DNA from: Leifsonia sp. TF02-11 | GTDB lineage: Bacteria; Actinomycetota; Actinomycetes; Actinomycetales; Microbacteriaceae | Length of the DNA stretch: 64,000 bases | NCBI RefSeq assembly: GCF_017565305.1 | Contig: NZ_JAGEKP010000004.1 | Span: forward strand, 434,001 to 498,000 | Reading direction: 5' to 3' | Shown here: in pieces, positions 26,601 to 35,318 of the stretch | Position numbering within the stretch: the stretch's first letter is position 1 | How the letters are laid out: each line of letters starts with the position of its first letter | Program-made: the position numbers and the translations under genes | The notes under the pieces: generated by a model | What the model was told of the DNA's origin: nothing | The model's database searches: none | The model's input: only the letters and a program-made list of their open reading frames with translations

Positions 26601-27186
26601 CGAGGCCGTGATCCATGATCTCGGCGAAGAAGTTCTCGGCGCCGAAGATGTCCCTGAACTCCGCGGCGGCCTTCTTGGCCTCGTCGTACTGCCCCAGCCG
26701 GAGGCGCGTCTGCACCTCGCCCGACGGGCAGCCCGTCGTCGCGATGATGCCCTTGGAGTAGCGGCTGAGCAGCTCGCGGTCCATGCGCGGCTTGAAGTAG
26801 TAGCCCTCCATCGACGCGTAGGACGACAGCCGGAAGAGATTGTGCATCCCCTCGGTCGTTGCCGCCAGCATCGTCATGTGCGTGTAGGCGCCGGATCCCG
26901 ACACGTCGTCGCCGCCGCCGTCTCCCCAGCGCACGCGGGTCTTGTCGGTGCGGTGCGTGCGCGGCGTCAGGTATGCCTCGGTGCCGATGATCGGCTTGAT
27001 GCCGGCGTCGGTCGCGGTGCGCCAGAAGTCGAACGCGCCGAACATGTTGCCGTGGTCGGTGATCGCCACGGCCGGCATGCCCTGCTCGACGGCGGCCTCG
27101 ATCAGCGGTTTGACGCGCGCTGCCCCGTCGAGCATGGAGTACTCGCTGTGGACGTGGAGATGGACGAAGGAATCAGTCGAAGGCAC
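23665..27186 (-). CDS. dnaE: DNA polymerase III subunit alpha
   Basis: This 1173-residue replicative polymerase has the usual DnaE length. It starts at GTG 27186. The PHP domain opens with FVHLHVHSEYSMLDGAARVK. The palm carries RVGPGRGSGAGSMAAYAMRI and SMPDFDVDFDDRRRG (catalytic aspartates near residue 410). Further on are FSDYAFNKAHSAAYGVISYW, a helix-hairpin-helix region, and an OB-fold near DTVVIAGLVTSVQHRV. Many residues typical of DnaE1 rather than DnaE2 are present, including an HNH-free C-terminus. It lies 42 bp downstream of rluD at the end of the long minus-strand block, and its stop is 6 bp from the palindromic repeat. Confidence 0.96.
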   Translation of the reverse strand: MPSTDSFVHLHVHSEYSMLDGAARVKPLIEAAVEQGMPAVAITDHGNMFGAFDFWRTATDAGIKPIIGTEAYLTPRTHRTDKTRVRWGDGGGDDVSGSGAYTHMTMLAATTEGMHNLFRLSSYASMEGYYFKPRMDRELLSRYSKGIIATTGCPSGEVQTRLRLGQYDEAKKAAAEFRDIFGAENFFAEIMDHGLGIERRIMSDLIRLAKELGLPLVATNDLHYTHAADAKSHAALLCVQSGSTLDDPNRFKFDADEFYLKTPEEMRQLFRDHPDACDNTLAIAERVDVKFDTAANYMPRFPVPEGENEQSWFVKEVEKGLEQRYPNGITPEVRKQADYEIGVISQMGFPGYFLVVADFINWSKRNGIRVGPGRGSGAGSMAAYAMRITDLDPLQHGLIFERFLNPDRVSMPDFDVDFDDRRRGEVIKYVTEKYGSERVAQIVTYGTIKAKQALKDSGRVLGFPFSMGEKLTKAMPPPVMGKDIPLTGIFDKDHPRYKEAVDIRSVVESDPEAKTVFDTALGLENLKRQWGVHAAGVIMSSDPLIDVIPIMKREQDGQIVTQFDYPACESLGLIKMDFLGLRNLTIINDALDNIRDNRGVNLVLEDLELDDRPAYELLSRGDTLGVFQLDGGPMRSLLRLMKPDNFEDISALIALYRPGPMGANSHTNYALRKNGLQDITPIHPELAEPLEDILSTSYGLIIYQEQVMAIAQKVAGFSLGQADILRRAMGKKKKSELDKQFEGFSQGMVDRGYSMEAVGKLWEILLPFSDYAFNKAHSAAYGVISYWTAYLKAHYPAEYMAALLTSVGDSKDKMALYLNECRRMGIKVLPPDVNESNLYFAAVGEDIRFGMGAVRNVGANVVEGVREAREGKGRFESFHDFLSKVPIHAANKRTVESLIKAGAFDSLGHTRRALVEVHEDAVESAVKIKRSEANGDVGFDFDSLWGDDEPNQSQHHIPERPEWVKRDKLAFEREMLGLYVSDHPLAGLELQLAKLASTSIAELLASDTVQDGDTVVIAGLVTSVQHRVAKASGNQYGMIQVEDFGGEMTVMFMGKAYQEFSPMLQGDSIVVVRGRVSMRDDGMNLHAFSLMIPDLGQADDVGTLMITMPDQRATTDTVSSLAEVLSRHPGESEVRLRLVKGQVARVFEVPKPVKVSPDLYGELKGLLGPNCLV

Positions 27187-27228
27187 TGGTGCTCCGGGTC
27201 GAGGTGTGGGCTTAAGACTACGTCTGAC

Positions 27229-28149
27229 CTACGACGCTCGGAGCACGTCGAGAGCGTGTTGCAGATCCTCGGGGTAGGTCGTGGTGAACGTCACCCACTC
27301 CCCCGTCGCCGGGTGCGCGAACGCCAGCTGCACGGCGTGCAGCCACTGCCGCGTCAGGCCCAGCCGGGCGGACAGGGCGGGGTCGGCGCCGTACATGGCA
27401 TCGCCGACGCACGGATGCCGCTGGGCCGCCATGTGCACGCGGATCTGGTGTGTGCGCCCGGTCTCCAAGTGGATCTCGAGGAGGCTGGCCGCGGGGAACG
27501 CCTCGATCGTCTCGTAGTGCGTCACGGACGGCTTGCCGCCGGCGACGACGGCGAACTTCCAGTCCGACCGCGGGTGACGCCCGATCGGCGCGTCGACGGT
27601 CCCGGTGAGCGGGTCGGGGTGGCCTTGCACGACGGCGTGGTAGATCTTCTCGACCGTTCGGTCGTGGAAGGCCCGTTTGAGCACCGTGTACGCGTGCTCC
27701 GACTTGGCCACGACCATGAGTCCGCTGGTGCCCGCGTCGAGCCGGTGCACGATGCCGGCCCGTTCAGCGGCACCCGACGTCGAGATGCGGAAGCCCGCGG
27801 CGGCCAGGGCGCCGAGCACGGTCGGGCCCTCCCAACCGACGGAGGGGTGCGCCGCCACGCCCACCGGCTTGTCGATCACGACGATGTCGTCGTCGTCGTG
27901 CACGATCGTGAGCTCGGGCACCGCGATCGGCACGATGCGCGCCTCCTGTCGTGGCTGCCAGCTCACTTCGAGCCAGGAGCCGGCCGTCAGGCGGTCGGAC
28001 TTGTCGGCCGCACGGCCGTCGACCGTGACGCCGCCGGCCTCGGCGATCTCGGCGGCGAAGCTGCGCGAGAAACCGAGGAGCTTGGCGAGGCCCGCGTCGA
28101 CACGGGACCCGTCGAGGCCGTCGGGGATGGGGAAGCTGCGCGACTCCAT
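27229..28149 (-). CDS. rluD: Ribosomal large subunit pseudouridine synthase, RluD family
   Basis: This 306-residue pseudouridine synthase has an N-terminal S4 RNA-binding domain (about residues 15-70; [20 protein letters not shown]). The catalytic domain contains [18 protein letters not shown] with the catalytic aspartate, [18 protein letters not shown], and [20 protein letters not shown]. It is placed between lspA and dnaE, as in many actinobacteria and firmicutes. The start overlaps the lspA stop. RluD-type specificity is assumed from the family; other RluA-group targets are possible. Confidence 0.92.
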   Translation of the reverse strand: MESRSFPIPDGLDGSRVDAGLAKLLGFSRSFAAEIAEAGGVTVDGRAADKSDRLTAGSWLEVSWQPRQEARIVPIAVPELTIVHDDDDIVVIDKPVGVAAHPSVGWEGPTVLGALAAAGFRISTSGAAERAGIVHRLDAGTSGLMVVAKSEHAYTVLKRAFHDRTVEKIYHAVVQGHPDPLTGTVDAPIGRHPRSDWKFAVVAGGKPSVTHYETIEAFPAASLLEIHLETGRTHQIRVHMAAQRHPCVGDAMYGADPALSARLGLTRQWLHAVQLAFAHPATGEWVTFTTTYPEDLQHALDVLRAS

Positions 28150-28790
28150 CAGGCCTGCGGCTTGCCGTGCTCGTCGACGTGCGCCGCATCGTCGATGTCG
28201 GCGCCGCTCTCCTCGTCGCTCTGACCGACGTCGACGTTCCCGCCGGCGTCGTCATGCTCGCCGCCCTCGTCGTCCTCGTCGGCCCGTCGGCCGTCCAGGC
28301 CGATGCCGCGCAACGTGAGAATGAGGAACAGCATCATGCTCGAGACGATGGCGACGTCGGCGAGGTTGAAGATCGCCGGGAGCAGCGGGATCTGCAGGAA
28401 GTCGACCACGTGACCGACTCCGAAGCCCGGCTCACGGAACAGCCGGTCCGTCAGGTTGCCGAGCAGGCCGCCGAGGAGGAGCCCGAACAGGATGGCCCAC
28501 GCGGTCGAGCGGATGCGCGGCGCATACCAGATGACGAAGCCGAGCACCCCGACGCCGACGATGGAGAAGATCCAGGTGGACCCGCTGCCGATCGAGAACG
28601 CTGCGCCGGGATTCTTGACGAAGTGGAACTGGAGGAGCTGACCGAGGACCTGGACCTGCTGGCCCTCGTAGAGGTTCGAAACGACCAAGACCTTGGCGAT
28701 CTGGTCGACGAGGTACACGCAGAGCGCGACCACGGCCAAGATCGCCAAGGCCCTGATGCTGACCTTGGTCCTCGAAGGACTAGCCTCCAA
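28149..28790 (-). CDS. lspA: Lipoprotein signal peptidase with acidic C-terminal tail
   Basis: This 213-residue aspartic protease cleaves signal peptides of diacylglyceryl-modified prolipoproteins such as CtaC. Four membrane helices are seen. Catalytic aspartates lie in [12 protein letters not shown] and [22 protein letters not shown] is the third conserved motif. After the last helix there is a tail of about 45 residues, strongly acidic (for example [14 protein letters not shown] and [12 protein letters not shown]), which is absent from E. coli LspA. The start overlaps the wag31 3' end by 11 bp and the stop overlaps rluD by 1 bp. Confidence 0.95.
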   Translation of the reverse strand: MEASPSRTKVSIRALAILAVVALCVYLVDQIAKVLVVSNLYEGQQVQVLGQLLQFHFVKNPGAAFSIGSGSTWIFSIVGVGVLGFVIWYAPRIRSTAWAILFGLLLGGLLGNLTDRLFREPGFGVGHVVDFLQIPLLPAIFNLADVAIVSSMMLFLILTLRGIGLDGRRADEDDEGGEHDDAGGNVDVGQSDEESGADIDDAAHVDEHGKPQA

Positions 28791-29616
28791 AGCCGGGGAA
28801 GACCGGGGGCTGGGCGCCCTGGTCCTGGGTGTTCGCGTCGCTCGAGCCGGCGGGGACCGGGGTCGGGACGCTGCCGGTGCCCTGCGCCGGGCGGCCCTGG
28901 CCGAAGCCGGACGGAGCGGCGACGGACTGGCTGTCGAGGTCGCGCAGCTGACCCTCGATGTAGCCCTTCAGGCCCTGGCGGTAGTCGCGCTCGAAGGTGC
29001 GGAGCTCGTCGATGCGACGCTCGAGCCCGGAGCGCTCCTGGTCGAGGGCGCTGATCTGCGCACGCTGCTTGGACTCCGCCTCTGCGACGATGCGGGCGGC
29101 GGTGGCGTGCCCCTCCGCGATGAGCGCGTCGCGCTTCTCGACACCCTCGCGCACGTGCTCCTCGTGGAGACGGCGGGCGAGCTGCAGGAGGTTGTTGGTC
29201 GCGTTGGGGTCGTTCGCGTCGGTCGCGCCAGCGGCGAACCCGGCGGCGGCACCCGCGGCGGCGGCCGGCGCGGCGGACGCCTGCTGACGCGCCGCCTCGG
29301 TCTCGCGCTGCGCGGCGGCCAGGCGCTGTTTGAGCTCGTCGTTCTCCTGCTGGAGGCGCTGCACCTCGCCGTTGTCGGCTGCGGGGGCGGCCGCGACCGG
29401 AGCGGCCGGGGCGGCGCCGCCGCTGCGCTGCAGCTCGGCGATGCGCGAGTCCGCCGCGACGAGGCGCTGCTTGAGCTCGTCGCTCTCCTGGGTCAAGCGA
29501 CGCAGCTCGACGACGACCTCGTCGAGGAAGTCGTCGACCTCGTCCTGGTCGTAGCCCTCACGGAACTTCGTCGGTTGGAACCGCTTGTTGACTACATCTT
29601 CCGGAGTCAGCGCCAT
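28780..29616 (-). CDS. wag31: DivIVA-family polar growth protein Wag31
   Basis: This 278-residue coiled-coil protein marks the cell poles and directs tip growth in actinobacteria. The membrane-binding N-terminal DivIVA module is clear: LTPEDVVNKRFQPTKFREGY and DQDEVDDFLDEVVVELRRL. Coiled-coil segments follow at about residues 20-60 and 90-120. There is then an Ala-rich linker, a second coiled coil (about 150-225) and a disordered Pro/Ser tail. The upstream 163 bp are non-coding and contain AAGGTGG as ribosome site plus TAGCGT as a possible -10, so it may have its own promoter. Confidence 0.95.
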   Translation of the reverse strand: MALTPEDVVNKRFQPTKFREGYDQDEVDDFLDEVVVELRRLTQESDELKQRLVAADSRIAELQRSGGAAPAAPVAAAPAADNGEVQRLQQENDELKQRLAAAQRETEAARQQASAAPAAAAGAAAGFAAGATDANDPNATNNLLQLARRLHEEHVREGVEKRDALIAEGHATAARIVAEAESKQRAQISALDQERSGLERRIDELRTFERDYRQGLKGYIEGQLRDLDSQSVAAPSGFGQGRPAQGTGSVPTPVPAGSSDANTQDQGAQPPVFPGFGG

Positions 29617-29779
29617 GGCAAGCCACCTTAGATCATGAAAAAGACGAACATTGAGTGCGTTCAGCCAACGCTAGCAAAGTGCACTGCGAGAGCGCACTCC
29701 GCCGCACCCGTGGTGCGTCGGCCTCGACCACATTACAACGGGAGCGCGCCGAGACCCGACATCGACTCTCGGCCGATGG

Positions 29780-30076
29780 TCAGGTGAAACTCAGGGTCAC
29801 ATACAGCCCGATGATGACGACGAGCATGGTGAGACTCCAGCCGAAGTCGATGGCGACGGGGCCCATCGACAGCGGCGGGATGATCCGACGGAAGAAGCGG
29901 ATCGGCGGGTCGGTGACCACGTACGTGGACTCGGCGAGCACCAGCCCGACACCGCGCGGGCGCCATTGCCGCGCGAAGGTTCGCACCAGGTCGAGCACGA
30001 AACGCGCCCAGAGCACGAAGAAGTAGATCAGGAGGACGTAGTAGAGGACGTTCGCGATGATCGAGACGACAAGCAC
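29780..30076 (-). CDS. YggT family membrane protein
   Basis: This protein of about 98 residues has two hydrophobic helices. The first is IANVLYYVLLIYFFVLWARF and the second is near IDFGWSLTMLVVIIGLYVTL. The conserved loop STYVVTDPPIRFFRRIIPPL is the YggT signature. The family lies in division clusters between sepF and divIVA; its function is not settled. GTG 30076 is preferred over the upstream GTG 30115 because the longer version would start inside the terminator hairpin at 30107-30137 and would add residues atypical of the family. Confidence 0.88.
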   Translation of the reverse strand: MLVVSIIANVLYYVLLIYFFVLWARFVLDLVRTFARQWRPRGVGLVLAESTYVVTDPPIRFFRRIIPPLSMGPVAIDFGWSLTMLVVIIGLYVTLSFT

Positions 30077-30106
30077 GCTTCCAGTATGAACGACCGAGAA
30101 TGCACG

Positions 30107-30137
30107 AAAGCGCACCGCCGGCCGGACGGTGCGCTTT
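30107..30137 (-). terminator. Hairpin between sepF and yggT
   Basis: Arms AAAGCGCACCG (30107-30117) and CGGTGCGCTTT (30127-30137) pair over 11 bp around a 9-nt loop. Read on the minus strand it ends in CTTT, 14 bp past the sepF stop and 31 bp before the preferred yggT start. It probably ends or attenuates the sepF transcript, so yggT may have its own promoter or receive read-through. Confidence 0.7.
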
Positions 30138-30150
30138 CGGGCGGAGGCGG

Positions 30151-30666
30151 TCAGGCCTGCGCGAAGAAGGAGGCGTCGACGTCTGCGTCCTGGCCGCCGT
30201 GCTCGCCGGAGACGACGACGTGCGACGGGGAGAGCAGAAACACCTTGGGAGTCACCCGCTCGATCTTGCCGTAGAGCCCCTGCGAGAGGCCGCTCGCGAA
30301 GTCGATGAGGCGGCGCGCGTCGCTCTCGCTCATCTGCGAGAGGTTGATGATCACCGGGATGCCTTCGCGGAAGGACTCGGCGATCGCCTGCGCGTCGCGG
30401 TACTGGCGGGGGTGGACTGTGAGGATCTCGTTCATTTCCTGTACCGAAACATTCCGTGCGGTGGACGATTTGCGCAGCGGCGTGACCGGAGCGCGGCCGG
30501 CCACAGGGGCGACCGGAGCGGGGTGCGGAACAGGCTGGACCGGTGCGGGCGCCGGCGCCTCGCGGCGCGGCGCGTGCTGCGCCTGCTCCTGAGGCTGCTC
30601 GTCGTACTCGAGCTCCTCGTCGGCGAGGCCCAGGTAGACCATCGTCTTCTTCAGCGGGTTGGCCAT
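30151..30666 (-). CDS. sepF: Cell division protein SepF
   Basis: This 171-residue protein anchors FtsZ to the membrane in bacteria that lack FtsA. The N-terminal amphipathic segment [18 protein letters not shown] is the membrane anchor. A Pro/Ala linker follows, and the C-terminal globular domain (about residues 75-165) contains [40 protein letters not shown] and [17 protein letters not shown], all typical. It lies 69 bp downstream of yggS and is followed by a hairpin. Confidence 0.96.
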   Translation of the reverse strand: MANPLKKTMVYLGLADEELEYDEQPQEQAQHAPRREAPAPAPVQPVPHPAPVAPVAGRAPVTPLRKSSTARNVSVQEMNEILTVHPRQYRDAQAIAESFREGIPVIINLSQMSESDARRLIDFASGLSQGLYGKIERVTPKVFLLSPSHVVVSGEHGGQDADVDASFFAQA

Positions 30667-30735
30667 GCGCTTCCTCCGTGTAGACCCGGTGCGCCGACGC
30701 CTCGCCGCACTGTATGAACCTTCTCCCTTTCGAGG

Positions 30736-31437
30736 TTAACGAAGGGTCGGCCGATTCCCGGTAATGGCCGTGCCGATCCGAAGGTGTGTCGCGCCGGCGG
30801 CGATCGCCTCGCGGTAGTCCTGCGACATCCCCGCCGAGATCGCGGTCGCGTCGGGGGCGAGTGCGCGGACGCGCTCGCTCGCCCGCCTCACCCGCTCGAA
30901 CGCGCTGGCCGGCTCCTCGTCGAGCGGCGCGACGGCCATCACGCCGAGGAGCCGCAGCCCCGGCGTCTCGAGCACGCGCTCGACGAGGCCCTCGAGGTCG
31001 CGATCCGAGACGCCTCCGCGCGCGGGGTCGTCGGTGAGGTTGAGCTGCACGAATCCGTCCACCACTCCCTCGTCCGAGGCCAGGGCGTCGACGAGCGAGG
31101 CGCGGTCGAGCGAGTGGATCACCTGCGCGTAGCGCCGGACCTGGCGCGCCTTCTTGCTCTGCAGCTGACCGACGAAGTGCCAGCGCAGTCCGAGGTCGGC
31201 GAGCTCCGCCGACTTCACCTGCGCCTCCTGGTGGCGGTTCTCCCCCACGTCCTCCACGCCGAGAGCTGCGAGCTCGCGCACGAGGGATGCCGGGTGGAAC
31301 TTCGTCACGACGATGGTCGTCAACTCCCCCGGCCGGCGGCCGGCGGCCCTGGCGGCATCGGCGATACCGCCGCGAACCGCCTCCAGCCGCTCGGCGAGCG
31401 GGCTACTTGAGGAAGTCGGGGATGTCGAGGTCGTCAT
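30736..31437 (-). CDS. YggS-type PLP homeostasis protein
   Basis: This 233-residue protein has an alanine-racemase-like TIM barrel that binds PLP and controls cellular PLP levels. [20 protein letters not shown] contains the PLP lysine. Other family segments are [52 protein letters not shown] and [23 protein letters not shown] 31437 lies inside ftsZ, overlapping its last 35 bp in another frame; no ATG or GTG occurs soon after the ftsZ stop, so the overlap is accepted. It sits between ftsZ and sepF as in other actinobacteria, but the pgeF/yfiH gene often found there is missing. Confidence 0.93.
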   Translation of the reverse strand: MTTSTSPTSSSSPLAERLEAVRGGIADAARAAGRRPGELTTIVVTKFHPASLVRELAALGVEDVGENRHQEAQVKSAELADLGLRWHFVGQLQSKKARQVRRYAQVIHSLDRASLVDALASDEGVVDGFVQLNLTDDPARGGVSDRDLEGLVERVLETPGLRLLGVMAVAPLDEEPASAFERVRRASERVRALAPDATAISAGMSQDYREAIAAGATHLRIGTAITGNRPTLR

Positions 31438-32581
31438 TCTCGTCGTCGAACGCCGGGTCCTTCTGGGCCGTCTCGGTGACCGGGGTCTCGCCGGTCGCGT
31501 GCCACTCGGCGGCGGGGGCGTCGGCTGCGCCGGCCTCTACGGTCGCCGTCGCCGAGCCGGTAGCCGCCTCCTCCGAACCGGACTCGACGAACGTCGAGCG
31601 CCGCGTGTCGGCCGCGGCCTGCACCGACTTCGGCTCGCCGCCGTCGAAGCCCGCGGCGATCACCGTGACGCGCACCTCGTCGCCGAGGGTGTCGTCGATG
31701 ACCGCACCGAAGATGATGTTGGCCTCGGGGTGCACGGCCTCCTGCACGAGGCGGGCAGCGTCGTTGATCTCGAAGATGCCGAGGTTCGATCCACCCTGGA
31801 TGGAGAGCAGCACGCCGTGGGCTCCGTCGATGGAGGCCTCCAGCAGCGGCGATGCGACCGCCAGCTCCGCCGCCTTGATGGCGCGGTCGGCGCCGCGCGA
31901 CGAGCCGATGCCCATGAGGGCCGACCCTGCGCCCTGCATCACCGACTTCACGTCGGCGAAGTCGAGGTTGATGAGGCCGGGGGTGGTGATCAGGTCGGTG
32001 ATGCCCTGCACACCGGCGAGGAGCACCTGGTCGGCGGTGGAGAACGCCTCCAGCATGCTGATGCCGCGGTCGCTGATCTCCAGCAGCCGGTCGTTCGGCA
32101 CGACGATGAGGGTGTCGACCTCTTCCTTGAGGCGCTGCACGCCCGACTCGGCCTGCTGCTGGCGGCGCTTGCCCTCGAACGAGAACGGCTTGGTGACGAC
32201 ACCGATGGTGAGGGCGCCGATCGACTTGGCGATCCGCGCGACGACGGGCGCGCCGCCCGTGCCGGTTCCGCCGCCCTCGCCCGCGGTCACGAAGACCATG
32301 TCGGCACCCGCGAGCGCTTCCTCGATCTCCTCCGCGTGGTCCTCCGCCGCGCGGCGGCCGACCTCGGGGTCGGCGCCGGCGCCGAGTCCGCGGGTGATCT
32401 CGCGGCCCACGTCGAGCTTGACGTCGGCGTCGCTCATCAGCAGCGCCTGGGCGTCCGTGTTGATGGCGATGAACTCGACGCCGCGCAGGCCGAGCTCGAT
32501 CATGCGGTTGACGGCGTTGACGCCGCCGCCGCCGATGCCGACGACCTTGATCACGGCGAGGTAGTTCTGGTTTGCTGTCAC
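31403..32581 (-). CDS. ftsZ: Cell division GTPase FtsZ
   Basis: This 392-residue tubulin homologue forms the Z ring. The GTP-binding site is seen as [17 protein letters not shown] (residues 13-29), NTDAQAL (41-47) and [15 protein letters not shown] (101-115, tubulin signature). The T7 loop [11 protein letters not shown] supplies the catalytic aspartate. The C-terminal domain extends to about residue 315. A variable linker then leads to [10 protein letters not shown], the conserved peptide that binds SepF and FtsW. It starts at GTG 32581 with GGAGG upstream. A 143-bp AT-richer leader upstream probably carries its own promoter. Confidence 0.98.
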   Translation of the reverse strand: MTANQNYLAVIKVVGIGGGGVNAVNRMIELGLRGVEFIAINTDAQALLMSDADVKLDVGREITRGLGAGADPEVGRRAAEDHAEEIEEALAGADMVFVTAGEGGGTGTGGAPVVARIAKSIGALTIGVVTKPFSFEGKRRQQQAESGVQRLKEEVDTLIVVPNDRLLEISDRGISMLEAFSTADQVLLAGVQGITDLITTPGLINLDFADVKSVMQGAGSALMGIGSSRGADRAIKAAELAVASPLLEASIDGAHGVLLSIQGGSNLGIFEINDAARLVQEAVHPEANIIFGAVIDDTLGDEVRVTVIAAGFDGGEPKSVQAAADTRRSTFVESGSEEAATGSATATVEAGAADAPAAEWHATGETPVTETAQKDPAFDDENDDLDIPDFLK

Positions 32582-32724
32582 TTCCGGCCTCCACGGGAAC
32601 CTTCAACCTCAACTCGAGGCTTAAAGTTATGCTGAGTATGCAATTCTCGATTCGACGGTAGAGGCGTCGGGCCTCCAGCCGCCGCAGATACCAGGCGTGT
32701 CGGCAAAGTGAGCCGCCAACCCGG
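32582..32724 (-). promoter_or_regulatory. Intergenic leader and probable promoter of ftsZ
   Basis: This is the largest gap inside the ftsQ-ftsZ part of the cluster, and its middle (about 32618-32660) is distinctly AT-rich for this genome. On the minus strand it reads TTGCATACTCAGCATAACTT, containing TACTCA- and TAACTT-like -10 candidates. GGAGG then precedes the GTG start. Separate ftsZ promoters are known in other actinobacteria; the exact hexamers cannot be fixed by eye. Confidence 0.45.
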
Positions 32725-33723
32725 TCATCCCGTCGTCACACTGTGCGGCGACGAGACGTCGAAACGGTGAGCGTCGGGCGCTCCCTTGAGGAGTGCGGTG
32801 AGATCGGCCGCCTTGAGCGCGGAGTCCTCCGCGCTCCCCCAGACCACGGTCGCGCCGCTGTCGCGCAGGGTGAACGACACATCGTCCTTGGTCTTGGCCG
32901 AGATCGTGTCGACCCGCGCGAGCACGTCGGCGGGCAGCGACGCGAGCACGGAGGAGGCCGCCGCGAACCCGGAATCCGCGTTCGCGTCCGCGGCCGCACC
33001 CGTCGCCGCGATCAACGGGTAGCCGGCCGGCCGCGCCGCGGTCGAGGAGATCGGGACCTTGGCCTCGTCGACGAGCACGAACGCCGATCCCTGCTGGATG
33101 ACTCCGATCGGCTGGCGCTCCACGATCCGCACGACCAGGGTGTCGGGCGGCCGGCTCTCGAGCGTGTAGCTGCGGATGAGCGGGAACCCGGCGAGGTCGC
33201 TCGAGATCTCCGCCTGGTCGAGGAGTGCCAGCGGCGTGCCGACCTGGTCGCCGAGCTTCTTCGCGAGCGCCGATGCATCGAGTCGGGAGGCTCCGACGAC
33301 CTCCACATGCCGGAGGGCGAGCAGCGGCGAGAGCCCGACGAGCACCACGCCGAGCACGAGGGCGACGACCACGCCCGCCGACCCCAGCCAGAGCATCCTC
33401 CTGTGCCGGGAACGCTTGGTGAACCTCCGCACCTCGCCGCGCTCGACCCGCTTGCGCTCGGCGCGCGCCGCTCGCAGCGCGCGGGAGATCTCCCGGTTGC
33501 TGGGCACCCGGCCGATCGACGGGTCCGGCGAGCTCAGCGCGGCCGTCGGCGTCTCTGCGGGCTTCTGGGCGGTCGTGCGGACGATCGGGATGGGTTCGGT
33601 GACGGTCCCGACCGCCGCAGGGCGCTCCTGCGCCGGCCGGGCCTCGGGGGGCGCCACGACCGCGGGGTCGGGAGCGCCCGCCCGCCCAGCGGCGGACCGG
33701 TCGAAACCCTGGGGACGCTTCAC
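32725..33723 (-). CDS. ftsQ: Cell division protein FtsQ
   Basis: This 332-residue bitopic divisome protein has a disordered cytoplasmic part of about 110 residues (Pro/Ala-rich, then arginine-rich NREISRALRAARAERKRVE). One membrane helix lies at about residues 113-137. The POTRA domain begins LLALRHVEVVGASRLDASAL, and the FtsQ beta domain contains LIRSYTLESRPPDTLVVRIV and ERQPIGVIQQG. It starts at GTG 33723, 6 nt after the murC stop. Confidence 0.93.
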   Translation of the reverse strand: MKRPQGFDRSAAGRAGAPDPAVVAPPEARPAQERPAAVGTVTEPIPIVRTTAQKPAETPTAALSSPDPSIGRVPSNREISRALRAARAERKRVERGEVRRFTKRSRHRRMLWLGSAGVVVALVLGVVLVGLSPLLALRHVEVVGASRLDASALAKKLGDQVGTPLALLDQAEISSDLAGFPLIRSYTLESRPPDTLVVRIVERQPIGVIQQGSAFVLVDEAKVPISSTAARPAGYPLIAATGAAADANADSGFAAASSVLASLPADVLARVDTISAKTKDDVSFTLRDSGATVVWGSAEDSALKAADLTALLKGAPDAHRFDVSSPHSVTTG

Positions 33724-33729
33724 CGGCGC

Positions 33730-35142
33730 CTACTCGCGGACGCGGCGGAGCGAGTCGAGAAGCTGAGGGACGATGCGGTAGACGTCACCGCAGCCGAGCG
33801 TGATGACGAAGTCGCCTTCGCGGGCGATGGTCGCCGTGTGGTCGGCGGCCGCTTGCCAGTCGGCGATGAAGGCCACATGTTCGGGATGCTCGAAGCGCTC
33901 GGCGACGAGCGCGCCCGTCACGCCCGGCTCCGGGTCTTCACGCGCGCCGTAGACGTCGAGCACGACGGTCTCGTCCGCGTACGTCTCGAGCGTTTCGGCG
34001 AACTCCCGTGCGAAGAGCCTGGTCCGGCTGTAGAGGTGCGGCTGGTGGACGGCGATGATGCGCCCGTCGCCCACGACCGTCCGCGCGGCCGCCAGTGCGG
34101 CGGCCACCTCGGTGGGGTGGTGGGCGTAGTCGTCGTAGACGCTCACGCCGCCGACCGTGCCGTGCAGCTCGAAGCGGCGCTCCGTGCCGCCGAACTCCGC
34201 GATGGCCGCGAGCGACGCCGCGGGGTCGAAACCGAGCCCGGTGAGCACCGCGAACGCTCCACCGGCGTTGATGGCGTTGTGGTGTCCGGGCACCCGGAGC
34301 CGGGCGGTGTACTCCTGCCCCTGGTAGCTCAGGGCGAAGGAGACCGGGCCGTCGGTGACGATCGAGTGGACGCGCACATCGGCGTCGTCCGCCTCGCCGA
34401 AGGTGACGACCCGCTTCTCGGGCGCGACCTCGCGGAGTCGACGGTGGACGTGCGTCGCACCGGCGTCGTCCGACGACACGACGACGAACTCGTCCGCCTC
34501 CCTGGCGAAGGTCACGAAGGCGTCCTCGAACGCCTCCAGCGAGCCGTAGTGGTCGAGGTGGTCGGGGTCGACGTTGGTGATCAGGGCGACCGCGGTGTCG
34601 TAGAGCAGGAACGAGCCGTCCGACTCGTCGGCCTCGACGACGAACAGCTCGCCGCTGCCCGCCTGCGAGCTCTTGCCGAGCGAGGCGATGACCCCGCCGT
34701 TCACGAAGCTGGGGTCTTCGCCGAGGCCGAGCAGACCGGTGATGATCATGCCGGTCGACGTAGTCTTGCCGTGCGCGCCGGCGACGGCGACGAGACGCTT
34801 GCGGCTGATCAGCCACGCGAGCGCCTGCGACCGGTGCAGCACCGGGATGCCCTTCTCGAGCGCCAGCTGGTACTCCGGGTTGTCCTGCCACAGCGCACCG
34901 GTGACCACGAGCGTGTCGGCGTCGCCGACGTTCGCCGCGTCGTGGCCGATCGCGATGGTGGCGCCGAGAGCACGAAGCGCGTCGACGTTCGCCGAGTGCC
35001 GCACGTCCGACCCGGTCACGGTGTGACCGGACTCCAGGAACAGCCGCGCGATGCCGCTCATCCCCGAGCCGCCGATGCCGACGAAGTGCAGTGCGCCCAG
35101 GTCGTCGGGGATGGTGGCGTCGAGGTCGGGTTTGATCGTCAC
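33730..35142 (-). CDS. murC: UDP-N-acetylmuramate-L-alanine ligase
   Basis: This 470-residue Mur ligase adds L-Ala to UDP-MurNAc. The N-terminal Rossmann motif is [17 protein letters not shown]. The ATP loop is [16 protein letters not shown] (about residues 117-132). [20 protein letters not shown] and [16 protein letters not shown] (C-terminal catalytic motif) are both present. The frame is open through the repeat region upstream. GTG 35142 is chosen because [15 protein letters not shown] gives normal family length. It follows murG after a 145-bp gap containing tandem repeats. Confidence 0.96.
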   Translation of the reverse strand: MTIKPDLDATIPDDLGALHFVGIGGSGMSGIARLFLESGHTVTGSDVRHSANVDALRALGATIAIGHDAANVGDADTLVVTGALWQDNPEYQLALEKGIPVLHRSQALAWLISRKRLVAVAGAHGKTTSTGMIITGLLGLGEDPSFVNGGVIASLGKSSQAGSGELFVVEADESDGSFLLYDTAVALITNVDPDHLDHYGSLEAFEDAFVTFAREADEFVVVSSDDAGATHVHRRLREVAPEKRVVTFGEADDADVRVHSIVTDGPVSFALSYQGQEYTARLRVPGHHNAINAGGAFAVLTGLGFDPAASLAAIAEFGGTERRFELHGTVGGVSVYDDYAHHPTEVAAALAAARTVVGDGRIIAVHQPHLYSRTRLFAREFAETLETYADETVVLDVYGAREDPEPGVTGALVAERFEHPEHVAFIADWQAAADHTATIAREGDFVITLGCGDVYRIVPQLLDSLRRVRE

Positions 35143-35220
35143 AGGTGCTGCTTTCGTTCCGCGAGTCGGGGTGAACAGAGTACAGGCTACGCGGCGAACC
35201 TCAGGATTCGGCCCAGGGCA

Positions 35221-35318
35221 CTCCGATTGGGCACAGCGCACTCCGGATGAGCGCAGCGCACTCCGGCTTTGCACAGCGCACTCCGGATCAGCGCAGCGCG
35301 CTCCGGATCAGCGCGACC
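35221..35318. repeat. Five tandem 20-bp repeats across the murG 3' end
   Basis: Copies begin at 35221, 35241, 35261, 35281 and 35301 (the last shortened), with consensus CTCCGGATCAGCGCAGCGCA and period exactly 20 bp. The copies nearest murG are almost identical; those nearer murC have drifted. The copy at 35301 encodes the last MurG residues (VALIRS), so the array looks like expansion of the gene's own 3' end into the murG-murC gap. Confidence 0.88.

Noticed and set aside
23803-28224. A 1473-codon open frame on the plus strand opposite dnaE and rluD
   Set aside because: It is the antisense reading of dnaE/rluD in high-GC DNA; composition is Arg/Val/Asp/His-rich with no domain, and the opposite strand has complete recognisable genes.
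30077-30115. Longer YggT start at GTG 30115
   Set aside because: It lies within the sepF terminator hairpin and the added residues are not typical of the family.
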